Assembly (NCBI GenBank): GCA_021292165.1
Contig: CM037885.1
Span: 11,403,042 to 11,467,041 of the forward strand
Length of the DNA stretch: 64,000 nucleotides
Reading direction: 5' to 3'
From: Shinisaurus crocodilurus
Taxonomy: Eukaryota; Chordata; Lepidosauria; Squamata; Shinisauridae
The notes beneath the pieces are model-generated. The model was not told the origin of the DNA, did not search any database, and saw nothing but the letters and a program-made list of their open reading frames with translations. Position 1 is the stretch's first letter, and each line of letters begins with the position of its first letter. The position numbers and the translations under genes are program-made. Of this stretch, positions 23,286 through 34,132 are shown piece after piece.

Positions 23286-24021
23286 TTACCTGGCTGAAAT
23301 CAACTACTATCTATCACTATCAACTTCATTACCTGATAACAACTAAATACCACTTGGGGGATATTTAAAGTGCAGTCAAAACCAATGACTCATGTTTCAC
23401 CAGTTAGGTGCACGAAAGGGTTAAGGCCACTGGTCTCTTCTCAGGTGGATTTCCTAGAAGAGACTCAGTGAGGAATGTTTACCTGTATGCCTAGCAGGAA
23501 GTGTTCGTAGCTCAATGCTCTTCTCTTCCTGCTTGGACAGCAGTGAGTTGCTTGCTTGCTGTAATACTACTAACAACACCATGTAACAAGAGTTGCTGGT
23601 CTGAACTCCATAAGTTCAGACCCCAAGTAACACCAAATGAACTTTATCAACTGTAAGAAATGCTTTTAAGTCTGCCTGAATGAAGATATGAGTGAGTAAA
23701 TGTTATTTTTAACTTTTACAAGGCTGTGTCTCTTTCTCTGATTATTGTTTTGCGGGAAAGGGCAAAACCAGGGAAATTCAGTCTGCCTTAAAGCATCCTG
23801 GATCACCAAATGCTAACTGGCTAACACTAGCCAAATCTAAGCTTCCTTTAAGCTGGAAGGGGACTCTACTCTGCTGATCTCACTAACATGAGCTAGGAAG
23901 GATAATATTCAACAATATATCCTCTCCTAGCCTCTTATTCCAGTCCCAACACCACTAATAAGCTACTTGTGAAATGCCTTCATCTTGATGTAATCTGCAT
24001 TTAAGCTCATGTTTGACCTAC

Positions 24022-24075
24022 CTCCAGTAACTGTCAGCCAGACCGCTATCAAGCATTCCATTACATTTAAAGGGA
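24022..24075 (-). other. Candidate 5' UTR exon of unit 2
   Basis: The segment ending ACAGTTACTGGAG followed by a GTAGGT donor is preserved at 52760 upstream of unit 3. It has no ATG frame linked to exon 1, so if real it is non-coding. The upstream limit is unknown, and an L2-like tail has landed beside it. Confidence 0.35.
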
Positions 24076-24185
24076 AACTACATTTATTTATTTATTTATT
24101 CTATTTCTGAATCGCCCATCTGGCCAGTCATCTGGCCACTCTGAGCGATGTACAGTCTAATTAAATAAAAAAAACAAAAACAAAA
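24076..24185 (-). mobile_element. L2-like LINE 3' tail
   Basis: (TTTA)n is followed by the reverse complement of GGCCAGATGGGC and CATCGCTCAGAGTGGCC, as in the tail at 15900-16000. Confidence 0.65.
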
Positions 24186-24309
24186 AACATAGCGTCAGTT
24201 AGCCCGGGGGGGGGGGGGGCAGTCCAACTGGAGCAGGCCCTGATGTTCCCTCTGCCTGCTCCTGCCGCCTTCACTCCTTCCTCTTTCTTTTATTATCACA
24301 AAAGATGGG

Positions 24310-24425
24310 GTGTGGATCTCCCTTGCTGTGGGATGTAGGGAAGGCTATAAAAGGGGGCTGAGATATCACTCTGCCATCAGTCAGCCCAAGAGCTGCTTCT
24401 GCAGGTGCCAAGGTTGGGCAACTAG
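24310..24425 (-). promoter_or_regulatory. Conserved block upstream of unit 2
   Basis: The block contains GCCATCAGTCAGCCCAAG and AAGGGGGCTGAG and recurs at 52850 and 63845, in each case 1.4 to 2.5 kb upstream of exon 1. Its position suggests a promoter or first exon. It could also simply be duplicated flank DNA that has not yet diverged. Confidence 0.35.
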
Positions 24426-24746
24426 AAAATTTGCACAAATTTCATGTTCAAGCGCTGCTCAATTTGCACAATGTTCCCATTCGTGCAGAGCGAGCAGTGA
24501 CTGCAAGCATAAACAGGAATCGAGCAAGAGACAAGCAGCAAGACAATGTTCCTGGTGATCTCGAACATCACTCATTCGCCCATCTCTACCAAGTGTAATG
24601 TGTTGTTTGGCCCTATTGAAAGCAATAGGACTGAATCACAGTTAGTTGCCAGGATTCGTATCTATAGGCTAATTTAAGCCTTTCTGACATGCAAATCAAT
24701 CACAAAATTACCATACATTCAGATTTCTTTTGTTTTAAGCCTGGTG

Positions 24747-24752
24747 TTTATT
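24747..24752 (-). terminator. Poly(A) signal after the orphan last exon
   Basis: This AATAAA in the context AATAAACACCAGGC lies about 120 bp past the stop, at the same place as in units 3 and 4. Confidence 0.55.
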
Positions 24753-24872
24753 TTCATGAAACGGGGGGGGGGACCCATCAGGTAGGCCAAACTACATTCA
24801 GAGCAAGCAGAGAATGAATACAACAAAGGTATAACTGAAGGCAGAGTTGATGCAATCCCACACAAGTGCCTT

Positions 24873-25091
24873 TTACAAGAGGATCTTCAGCAACAGGAAC
24901 TCAGAGATGGTTGTCAGGAGAAAGCTGGTAGATCGAGATCCTTTAGAAATGTCTGGCATAGAATCAGCCTTCTGAACAATGTCATATCCAGCTATAAATT
25001 CGGTGTGGTCACTTTTGATTGAAGTACACACAGACCTAGCACACAGACCTATCAGCACAGCCTTTCATGGCTCTGTCCACGTGGCTTCCAT
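24873..25091 (-). pseudogene. Orphan last exon with 13-bp tandem duplication
   Basis: The 219-bp exon-5 homologue has an intact acceptor (CATGTCCAG), the MKGCADRSVC motif and the tail SFLLTTISEFLLLKILL. A 13-bp tandem repeat (25027-25039 and 25040-25052) adds exactly the excess over the 206-bp form and puts a TAG in frame. No exons 1 to 4 were found upstream: the next 19 kb are dominated by transposons. It is a remnant of a further gene copy. Confidence 0.8.
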
Positions 25092-25922
25092 CTGGACATG
25101 AAAGCAAGAGGGGCAATCATCATTGCCCCTAGTAACTGCTCTCCAAACAAGTCCATCTAGACTGGTTGAAATTAACCCTACCCTTGCCAAAATTAGAGCC
25201 TAATGCTGTGGCACAGAGCTCAGCAATGCCCATCAATCCAGTGGCTGTAGGAGCACCCTCTTAAGTTCTTTAAAATCGAAACTCTAAAAAAAATGCAATG
25301 GAGAAAAGAAAGGTCTTCTCCTGGCACTGAAAAGTACACAATGTAGGTATCCTTGGGCTGGGAATTTCATAAATGGAGCACCACAGCTGAGGCGGCCCTC
25401 TCTCTTTTAGTCACCTGCCTGTTTTTCAGTGGGAGCACCCAGGGCAGGGGCCCCAGAGACCTAAGTGTCCAAGCAGGTAGATATGCGGGGAGATATTCTT
25501 TTAGAGACTCTGATCCCAGAATACTTTATATGCTCTGATAATGGTTTTTAGGCAATCAATTGTTAGCACTGGAATAAACATAATACAGAATTCCCTTATA
25601 TTGTGATTCCAGGTAACAGGTATGTTGTACAACTCTGGCAATGCAGTCGATTGTGCAATTATGTAATGCTAGATATTGCACAGATCAAAACCGAGCACCA
25701 GTAAGTACCTCACAGTGAGAAAGAACAGTTCAGTTTATATGGAGAAAATAACAGATCTGAAGTTGATTGAGGATATGCAAATCTGGAAAATAAATAATAT
25801 TACAAGCAACATCTAATTTCTTATATTGCCAGCGGCAGCCCTCTTAAAAAAAGAAAAAAGAAAAAAAGCTATCCATTTTGCCCCCACAGCCTGGAATGAA
25901 GACACAAGACCAAGGTATAAAG

Positions 25923-26058
25923 CAGGGCTCTCCAACCTTGGGTCTCCAGATGTTGCTGGACTACAGGTCCCAGAATCCCTTGCCATTAGCCATGCTGGCT
26001 GGCTATGCTGGGAGCTGTAGCCCAGCAACATCTGGGGACCCAAGGTTGGAGAGCCCCG
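25923..26058. mobile_element. hAT MITE (CAGGGCTCTCCAACC subfamily)
   Basis: The palindrome has a perfect 8-bp duplication GTATAAAG (25915-25922 and 26059-26066). Confidence 0.85.
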
Positions 26059-26329
26059 GTATAAAGGGCATAATGCCATGCCTCTATTGAAAAAGGAACT
26101 GCAATGAGATGCAATCAGTGCAAACTCACGTGTGCCTGGCATCCTAACTCCCACGTTTTTTTTGGTACCATTCTCATTTAACATGGTGAAAATGAAATTC
26201 AAAAGTAAAGAAAAATTTAGAGAAATGCTCATGGTGTTGGGTTCAGGTCGGTGTCTTGTGCTTACCTTACTTGTGCGGTGGCTGAGGAGTGTCTGCTAGT
26301 GTTCTGTCTTCAATCATCTATCTGCAAGG

Positions 26330-26500
26330 GAGGCTGGTGACTCCTATTTCGGTGGGCCTCCTTTTCCATTGCAGCCGAGTTTTGCAGGCTTTATTTGGAG
26401 TGCCATAGGAGCTATCCATGGTGCTCCGTGGTGGTGAACCTATTTTGGGGATGGAGTTCAGCACCATGGATAGCGGCTATGAAGCGCTTCCCCTGAAGAA
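26330..26500. mobile_element. hAT palindromic MITE (CAGGGGAG family), partial
   Basis: It starts AAGGGAGGCTGGTGACTCC and contains GGAGCTATCCATGGTG and its inverse. The right end is degraded and no duplication is visible. Confidence 0.6.
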
Positions 26501-26549
26501 ATTTGGTGAAATCCCACCCACCCCCATCCCATTTCTCTGCTCACAAATA

Positions 26550-27791
26550 CATTCATGCCTTGGATTGAGAGCATAATTCGTTCCGGAAACGTGCTTGTAA
26601 TCCCAAACACTCTTATATCAAAACGAAATCCCCCCAGAAAAATGTGTACAGAGATTTTTAATGTAAGCCGTACTACAGTCATCATCATCAGGCGATCACT
26701 CGTGACCGAGTAAGATTGTCTTCCGGGATAAAAGGAGGAAATTCTAAAGAAGATTGTGTAGACTCTAGCGATGGGTCCGTAAGTGACTGTGGAGGCCAAT
26801 TCTAGATCCACACAGCTTCCCACAGTGAGGACACAGGTTACCAGATAGAAGATGGTCCTGTAAAGGATTCATTTGACGTGCTTTTTGCTTAGCACGTTTC
26901 TCCCTTTCACCTTGCACTCGGGCTTCTTCAAAGTCCATGGAACCTTTGTGAAAGGCCAACCTCCATTTAGATCGTTCATGGGCCAGAGCTTCCCAGTTTT
27001 CGATGTTTATATTGCATTTTTTTAGATTAGCCTTATGAACATCTTTAAACCTCTTATATTGACCACCGATATTCCGCTTTCCATCCTTGAGTTGGGAGTA
27101 AAGTAACTGCTTTGGGAGACGGCAGTCAGGCATTCGAACAACATGACCGGTCCACTGAAGTTGGCGTTGAAGAATCATTTTTTCAATGCTAGTAGTCTTT
27201 GCTTCTTCCAGTACACTGACATTTGTTCGCCTATCTTCCCAAGTAATTTGCAGGATTTTCCGGAGGCAACGTTGATGAAACCTTTCAAGGAGGTGGAAGT
27301 GACGTTTATAGATAGTCCATGTTTCGCAGGCATACAATAAAGTTGGTAATACAATGGCTTCATAAACCAGTGTTTTGGTCTTCTTACAAATATCCCGATC
27401 CTCGAACACTCTATGTTTCATTCGAGAAAATGCGGCACTTGCGGAGCTCAGACGATGCTGGATTTCACTGTCAATGTTAGCTGTAACAGAAAGATAGCTG
27501 CCAAGATAGAGAAAATGATCGACATTTTCCAGTATTGTCCCGCCAAGCTGGATAGATGGCATCACCAAAGGATTGGCTTGCACTTGCTGATGAAGCACTT
27601 TGGTTTTTTTGAAGTTAAGTGAGAGACCAAGTTTTTCGTATGCTTCTGCAAAAGCATTTAGGATACAGTACTTTGTATTGCAAGACGTCACTTGTATATC
27701 AAGTAAAAAAAAAATTAAATAAATATTTAAACATTTGCTTGTCTTGCAAAACGCTCTCAAACCAAGTTACTTGCAATCCAAGGTATTACTG
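26550..27791. mobile_element. Mariner-type MITE split by a LINE
   Basis: The two halves (26550-26679 and 27664-27791) together match the intact copy at 22131-22380. The LINE fragment between them is flanked by TACAGT. Confidence 0.8.
26680..27663 (-). mobile_element. 5'-truncated endonuclease/RT LINE (3' end copy)
   Basis: About 980 bp are nearly identical to the 3' end of the LINE at 29836. It encodes the final roughly 300 residues, including the C-terminal C2H2 motif (CPHCGKLC..HSHLRTH). The tail is a short (ATG)n run. A 6-bp target duplication TACAGT (26674-26679 and 27664-27669) proves retrotransposition into the mariner MITE. Confidence 0.85.
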
Positions 27792-28009
27792 TAGGATGGA
27801 GACTTTCAAGAGGCCATTTGCACAAACCTCTTCTCCGAACTATGTGGAGACAGCTGTGCGAAGCTCAAGCTACCGGTATATAGAGAGGTTGTGCTGATCT
27901 GGGCATATCGCTGCCTGCTTACCCATTAAGGTAAGCCAAGGTGGAGCCCCTGCTTGCTCCCTCTGACTCCCGCTGGCCAGCGTTCAGAAGGATGAATCCC
28001 CAACCCAAG

Positions 28010-28441
28010 TAGGGATGTGCGTGGAGTTCGGCAGGGGGTTGGAAGCTCAGTGAACTCACCAGGCTTGACACACACACCCCGAGCTCCGCTCAACTTACCT
28101 TTCCCCGACTTGGCTCGCGTTCCCGCCCGCAAGCCGAGCTGGGGAAAGCTACTTCCGAGTTCCGGGCGCTACTTTTTCTACATAGAAAATGGCATAATAT
28201 ATGCCATTTATGTAGAAAATGGCATAGTATTCATTGAAAAATGGCTGCAATTTACGCAAGTTGCAGCCGTTTTTAACGTATACTACGCCATTTTCTTCTA
28301 CATAAACTGCGTAGAGCCTGGGACCCGGAAGTCTGGCGAGTGCCAGCTGAGGTGCTCACCAAAGGCTCTGCTCAGCTTGTGCAGTGGGGGCACTTGCCAA
28401 GCACCCCACAAGTCAGGTGCAGGTCTTGGTGCCCATCCCTA
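28010..28441. mobile_element. hAT fold-back element (TAGGGRTG family), copy 2
   Basis: It starts TAGGGATGTGCGTGG and ends GCCCATCCCTA. The arms pair through TAGAAAATGGCATA / ACGCCATTTTCTTC. Flanks AACCCAAG and TCCCCAAG agree at 6 of 8 bases. Confidence 0.65.
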
Positions 28442-28639
28442 TCCCCAAGGGCCGCCTCCCTTCCAAACCCCTTGAGTCAGCTGGTAATAAGGGGTAGTCA
28501 GGGGCAATGACCCTTCACCATCACTACCCACACTCCTTGCCAGATGTGACCATTAGGAAATGTCAATCAGCCAAATAACGAACACTGGGTTATAACAGTA
28601 TGATATAGGCAACAACAACAAAAAGTGATCCTGAAAGCC

Positions 28640-28890
28640 AAAATTTATTTATTTATTTATTTATTTATTATATTATACCCCACCTTTTTTCCTGCAAGGA
28701 ACTCAAGGCAGGCTTACATAATCATCCTCCTCCTCTCCATTTTATCCTCACAACAACCCTGTGAGGTAGGTTAGGCTGAGAGGCAGTGACTGGCCCAAAG
28801 TCACCCAGTGAGTTTCATGGCCGAGCGGGGACTAGAACCTGGATCTCCCGAGTCCCAGTCCAACACTCTAACCACTACGCCCCCAAATCC
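28640..28890 (-). mobile_element. tRNA-derived SINE (type 1)
   Basis: Reverse complement of the family at 5983, with an (AAAT)n tail at the low-coordinate end. Confidence 0.75.
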
Positions 28891-28919
28891 TACTCAGTTC
28901 CAAAGGTGGCTAGATAGGG

Positions 28920-29112
28920 AGGGGCCATTGCTCAGTGGTAGAGTCCCTGCTTTGCATGCAGAAGGTCCCAGGTTCAATCCCTGGCATCTCCAAATAGGGC
29001 AGGATAAACCCCTGCCCGAGACCTGGAGAGCTGCTACCAGTCAGTATTGACAATACTGGGCTAGATGGGACCAGTGGTCTGACTCAGTATGAGGCAGCAT
29101 CCTATGTTCCTA
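28920..29112 (+). mobile_element. tRNA-derived SINE (type 2)
   Basis: Box A GCTCAGTGGTAGAG and box B GGTTCAATCC are followed by CTGGGCTAGATGGACC-like text. A second full copy is at 61166, with fragments at 14344 and 55335. Confidence 0.75.
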
Positions 29113-29764
29113 ATCCCTATACCGGTGAAGGGATAGGTGGGCGGAGTCAGAGGAGTGAGGAGAGGGTGGAGCAGCCTTATAAAGGTTCTCTCTGCAGACC
29201 CTCCCCTTCACAAGCATGATGGTACTGGCAAGCTGGTCTCTCAGTGCTTCCTCTTGGCCAGAGTGGATGGGACAAAACTGCCCTTGCATATGGCCAGAGG
29301 AGCGTGCATTTCCGACCTATGTACGTGTGAGAATGGACTCTCTTTCAAAATGTGAGTAGGTGCTTGTGCATGACTCATTTGCACCCAAAGATGTCAATGT
29401 TTACATGTGTGACCTGTTGAAATAAAAATCCGATCCCCATTTTGGCTGCATACAATTAGTTCCAAAGAAAAAGCTTTAAAAAACAAACGACCTTTTAAAT
29501 AATGTTTTAAGAGGTAATTCATTTTACTAATGAAGCCGTAGCAAAATAGGCTGTGTTCTGGAACTCCCACCCCAGGGATGCCCTCCTGTCTCTTACTTCA
29601 TGATCCTTTAATGGCAAAATTCTTTCTCTTCTCTAAGGCCTTTTAAAGGTTTTCAGCATTGGATCTGCCATTTTAATTAGTGTATTTATTGTTTTAGGCT
29701 GATTGTATTGTACCTTCTGTTTTTATTGCAGTCTTTCATGTGCATCACCTTTGGATTTCTTGTG

Positions 29765-29835
29765 ATGATAATAATAATAATAATAAATTTTATTTCTTAC
29801 CCGCCTCTCCGTCTAGATCGAGGCGGGGAACAACA
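29765..29835 (-). mobile_element. L2-like LINE 3' tip, left part of the nest target
   Basis: The (AAT)n tail and CCCGCCTCTCCGTCTAGATCG text are the 3' tip of the element whose body continues at 41516. The LINE at 29836-41515 separates them. Confidence 0.65.
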
Positions 29836-29925
29836 AAAATCATCATCATCAGGCGATCACTCGTGACCGAGTAAGATTGTCTTCCGGGATAAAAGGAGGA
29901 AATTCTAAAGAAGATTGTGTAGACT

Positions 29926-32867
29926 CTAGCGATGGGTCCGTAAGTGACTGTGGAGGCCAATTCTAGATCCACACAGCTTCCCACAGTGAGGACACAGGTT
30001 ACCAGATAGAAGATGGTCCTGTAAAGGATTCATTTGACATGCTTTTCGCTTAGCACGTTTCTCCCTTTCACCTTGCACTCGGGCTTCTTCAAAGTCCATG
30101 GAACCTTTGTGAAAGGCCAACCTCCATTTAGATCGTTCATGGGCCAGAGCTTCCCAGTTTTCGATGTTTATATTGCATTTTTTTAGATTAGCCTTATGAA
30201 CATCTTTAAACCTCTTATATTGACCACCGATATTCCGCTTTCCATCCTTGAGTTGGGAGTAAAGTAACTGCTTTGGGAGGCGGCAGTCAGGCATTCGAAC
30301 AACATGACCGGTCCACTGAAGTTGGCGTTGAAGGATCATTTTTTCAATGCTAGTAGTCTTTGCTTCTTCCAGTACACTGACATTTGTTCGCCTATCTTCC
30401 CAAGTAATTTGCAGGATTTTCCGGAGGCAACGTTGATGAAACCTTTCAAGGAGGTGGAAGTGACGTTTATAGATAGTCCATGTTTCGCAGGCATACAATA
30501 AAGTTGGTAATACAATGGCTTCATAAACCAGTGTTTTGGTCTTCTTACAAATATCCCGATCCTCGAACACTCTATGTTTCATTCGAGAAAATGCGGCACT
30601 TGCGGAGCTCAGACGATGCTGGATTTCACTGTCGATGTTAGCTGTAACAGAAAGATAGCTGCCAAGATAGAGAAAATGATCGACATTTTCCAGTATTGTC
30701 CCGCCAAGCTGGATAGATGGCATCACCAAAGGGTTGGCTTGCACTTGCTGATGAAGCACTTTGGTTTTTTTGATGTTAAGTGAGAGACCAAGTTTTTCGT
30801 ATGCTTCTGCAAAAGCATTTAGGATAGTTTGGAGATCGTCCTCTGAATGTGCGGAGACCACATTATCATCAGCATACTGAAGTTCCACAACGGAGGTTGT
30901 AATTACCTTACTTTTTGCTTTCAGCCTGCTGAGATTAAAAAGCTTTCCATCTGTTCGATATATAATTCCCACACCGGTGGGAAGTTTCCCCTTGACAAGA
31001 TGTAAAACCATGGCGATGAAAATGGCAAATAATGTTGGGGCGATAACACATCCCTGTTTAACACCTGATCCCACTTTAAATGGAGCACCATGAGAGCTGT
31101 TGTTGTCCAAAACCGTTGCCGTCATGTTGTCATGGAGAAGTCGCAAGATATTCACAAATTTATTGGGGCATCCAATTTTCATAAGGATAGTCCAGAGAGC
31201 TGTACGGTCTACAGTATCAAAGGCCTTAGCCAGATCGATAAATGCCATATAAAGGGGTTGATTTTGCTCCCGGCATTTTTCTTGGAGCTGACGTGCAGTA
31301 AAAATCATGTCTACTGTCCCTCTAGAGGGGCGGAAACCATATTGAGTTTCAGGGAGGATCTCTTTTGAAATAGATAGAAGACGGTTTGCGAGAATCCTAG
31401 CAAATATTTTACCTGCGGTTGCTAAGAGAGAAATGCCCCGATAGTTTCCACAGTCTGTTCTATCACCCTTCTTAAAGAGGGTGATAATTATGGCATCCCT
31501 GAAGTCTTCTGGGATCTCTTCTCTTATCCAGATTTTTTCGATGAGTTTATGAAGATGTTGTACAAGTTCGGGGCCCCCTTCTTTAAAGATTTCAGCAGGA
31601 ATCCCATCTGGTCCACTAGCTTTGTTGTTCTTCATTTGATTAATGGCTTTTTTTACTTCATCCAAAGTGGGGAGTATTGCAAGTTCCTCTTTAATTTGTT
31701 TTTGCGGGATTTGCGAAAAAATCTCATTATCCACCTTAGATTTACGATTTAAAAGGTCTTAATAATGCTCTTTCCAACGCAGTGCAATAGACTCTTTGTC
31801 TTTTAAGAGTTTGGTGCCTTCTTTTGATTGTAAAGGGTTTGTACCATAGGTTTTTGGTCCATAAATGGCCCTTGTGGCCTTAAAAAAGCCCCGTGCATCA
31901 TGAGATTCTGCAAGTTGTTGAATTTCTTCAGCTTTCTTTTTCCACCAAGCGTTCTTAAGTTCTCTTGTTCTTCTTTGGACCTCAGCCTTTGCGCTAGCGT
32001 AGGTTTTTTTCTTGGCAGCGCAGTTAATATCATTTTGCCATATTTGGAAGGCTTTCCTTTTTTGGTCAATTATATATTTAATCTCATTGTCATTTTCATC
32101 AAACCAATCCTGATGTTTCTTAGTTTCATATCCAATAGTTTGTTCACAAGCTGCAGTAATGGAGGTTTTCAGCTTAGACCAATGGTCCTCAATGTTGTCA
32201 GGAGGTTCCCTAGGTAGATGTTCCTTAAGAAGTGATTGAAGACGAGTTTGCTTAATAGGATCTTGAAGGACTTGGATGTTCATTTTACGCCTTGGTTTCC
32301 TTCCTTGAAGCCTACGTTGGGGAGCAATGTTGATAACCATTGTGGACCGGATTAGTCGGTGGTCTGTCCAGCAGTCGTCGGCACTCACCATGGCCCTAGT
32401 AAGAAGTACATCGCGGCGATCTCTAACACGGACAATTACATAATCCAGAAGATGCCAGTGCTTTGACTGTGGGTGCTGCCACGATGTTTTAAACTTATTC
32501 TTTTGTCGAAAGAGCGTGTTTGTGATAGTGAGATTATGCTCTGCACATATAGACAAAAGTAAGAGTCCGTTCGGGTTGCTATTACCTACTCCGTCTTTTC
32601 CAATAGTTTCTGGCCATAAATCAAAGTCACGCCCGACTCTTGCGTTAAAATCGCCCAGGAGGATAATTTTATCCTCCTTAGGTATCTCTGACAGGAGAGT
32701 GTCCAACTGGCTGTAAAAACTTTCCTTGATGTCATCATCAGCATCTAATGTTGGTGCATAAGCGCTCAAAATAGTTACCTGTTGGTTATTGGCGAGCTTT
32801 AATCGAAGAGTTATCAGGCGTTCGTTAATGCCAGTAGGAACTTCTGACAAAGAGTTCACTAGTTCAT
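29926..32867 (-). pseudogene. LINE endonuclease (C-terminal part) and reverse transcriptase
   Basis: Read from 32867 downward, the first part continues an APE-type endonuclease with GDFNARVGRD and the terminal SADDCWTDHRLI motif. One in-frame TAA (31759-31761) follows the KEHY residues. Beyond it the same frame stays open to 29926 with all RT blocks: ASGPDGIPAEIF, GNYRGISLLAT, FRPSRGTVDMIF, AFIDLAKAFDTVDR, GVKQGCVIAPTLF and QYADDNVV. The C-terminus carries a C-x2-C-x12-H-x3-H finger. Known for the family: target-primed reverse transcription. One nonsense codon and the Ngaro insertion (which removes the N-terminal endonuclease residues) disable this copy. The rest is well preserved, so it is young. 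Confidence 0.85.
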
Positions 32868-33291
32868 TTGCGAGGGTAAAGGGGGAAATGAAGAGACGAG
32901 ACAACAAGTTATGGTATAAATCAGGGCCACATTTATTGAATTGAAGGTCTGCGAAGGGAGAAGTGCGGGATTAACTAAGGCCGGCCCGAAGGCCAGTGGA
33001 GCATGCCTGGGCGAAAGCATCCCGAACTCGAGGGCGGCGCGGTGACTCGCCACCCTTGAATCCTGCACTCAGAGTGCTGGGGGATCTACCCAGGATCACC
33101 ATCCCCTGGCGCCGCGGGACAACCTGAGGAGGGTGAGATGGGTAGACCCCAAAGGCGACCCTACCTCTCACAAATTGAGCCACAAGGCATCTACATTTGT
33201 GAGGCTCGGGTTCTCGCCAATCACCTTAAAAGGTGCCATGGGATGCACACCGAAACCCTAACCCCACTGCCTATACACCGCACTTACCGCC
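32868..33291 (-). repeat. Ngaro split direct repeat B2 (3' end)
   Basis: The 3' terminal 424 bp contain AATAAA at 32932-32937 on the minus strand, a probable 3' end signal for the element transcript. Confidence 0.9.
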
Positions 33292-33483
33292 TAACCTAAG
33301 GCCAATGTGACCGAATTGGAAGATAACCCAAAACAATAAACCCACTGCCGAGTCCACAGTATGGAGTAGGCGAAACACGCACGCTGCCCCGAGCCAATTA
33401 GGACAACGAGCCAAAATTCCTACTCGGCCCCATAAAAGGCGACCAGAGGAGCCCACACTGCTTCATCGGGAGTGGAGGGAGGG

Positions 33484-33688
33484 AGCTGCAAGAAAGGAGG
33501 CATGGGGTGGGGTCTCCTGTGCTTAAATACTGCCTCAGGGCCCCACCCCTTCAGCCTCACCCCATCGGGCAAACAATTTGCCCGTGCCCTGATTGGAGGT
33601 GAAATCACCTCATTCCAGCTCTCGCTCTCCCCTCCCCCCCCTCGCAAAATCCTCCCCCCCCACAGGAGCGTGGGGTGCGAAGGGAATT
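33484..33688 (-). repeat. Ngaro split direct repeat A2
   Basis: The internal copy of A1 directly abuts B1; the two share a TT at the junction. Confidence 0.85.
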
Positions 33689-34110
33689 GCGAGGGTAAAG
33701 GGGGAAATGAAGAGACGAGACAACAAGTTATGGTATAAATCAGGGCCACATTTATTGAATTGAAGGTCTGCGAAGGGAGAAGTGCGGGATTAACTAAGGC
33801 CGGCCCGAAGGCCAGTGGAGCATGCCTGGGCGAAAGCATCCCGAACTCGAGGGCGGCGCGGTGACTCGCCACCCTTGAATCCTGCACTCAGAGTGCTGGG
33901 GGATCTACCCAGGATCACCATCCCCTGGCGCCGCGGGACAACCTGAGGAGGGTGAGATGGGTAGACCCCAAAGGCGACCCTACCTCTCACAAATTGAGCC
34001 ACAAGGCATCTACATTTGTGAGGCTCGGGTTCTCGCCAATCACCTTAAAAGGTGCCATGGGATGCACACCGAAACCCTAACCCCACTGCCTATACACCGC
34101 ACTTACCGCC
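33687..34110 (-). repeat. Ngaro split direct repeat B1
   Basis: The 424-bp repeat follows the hydrolase frame and appears identical to B2. It contains an AATAAA signal on the minus strand. Confidence 0.9.
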
Positions 34111-34132
34111 ACAGAGAGAGACAAGCCTCTGC

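Noticed and set aside
24346..24353. TATAAAAG on the plus strand as a TATA box
   Set aside because: It is not conserved in the paralogous blocks at 52850 and 63845, and no plus-strand gene follows.
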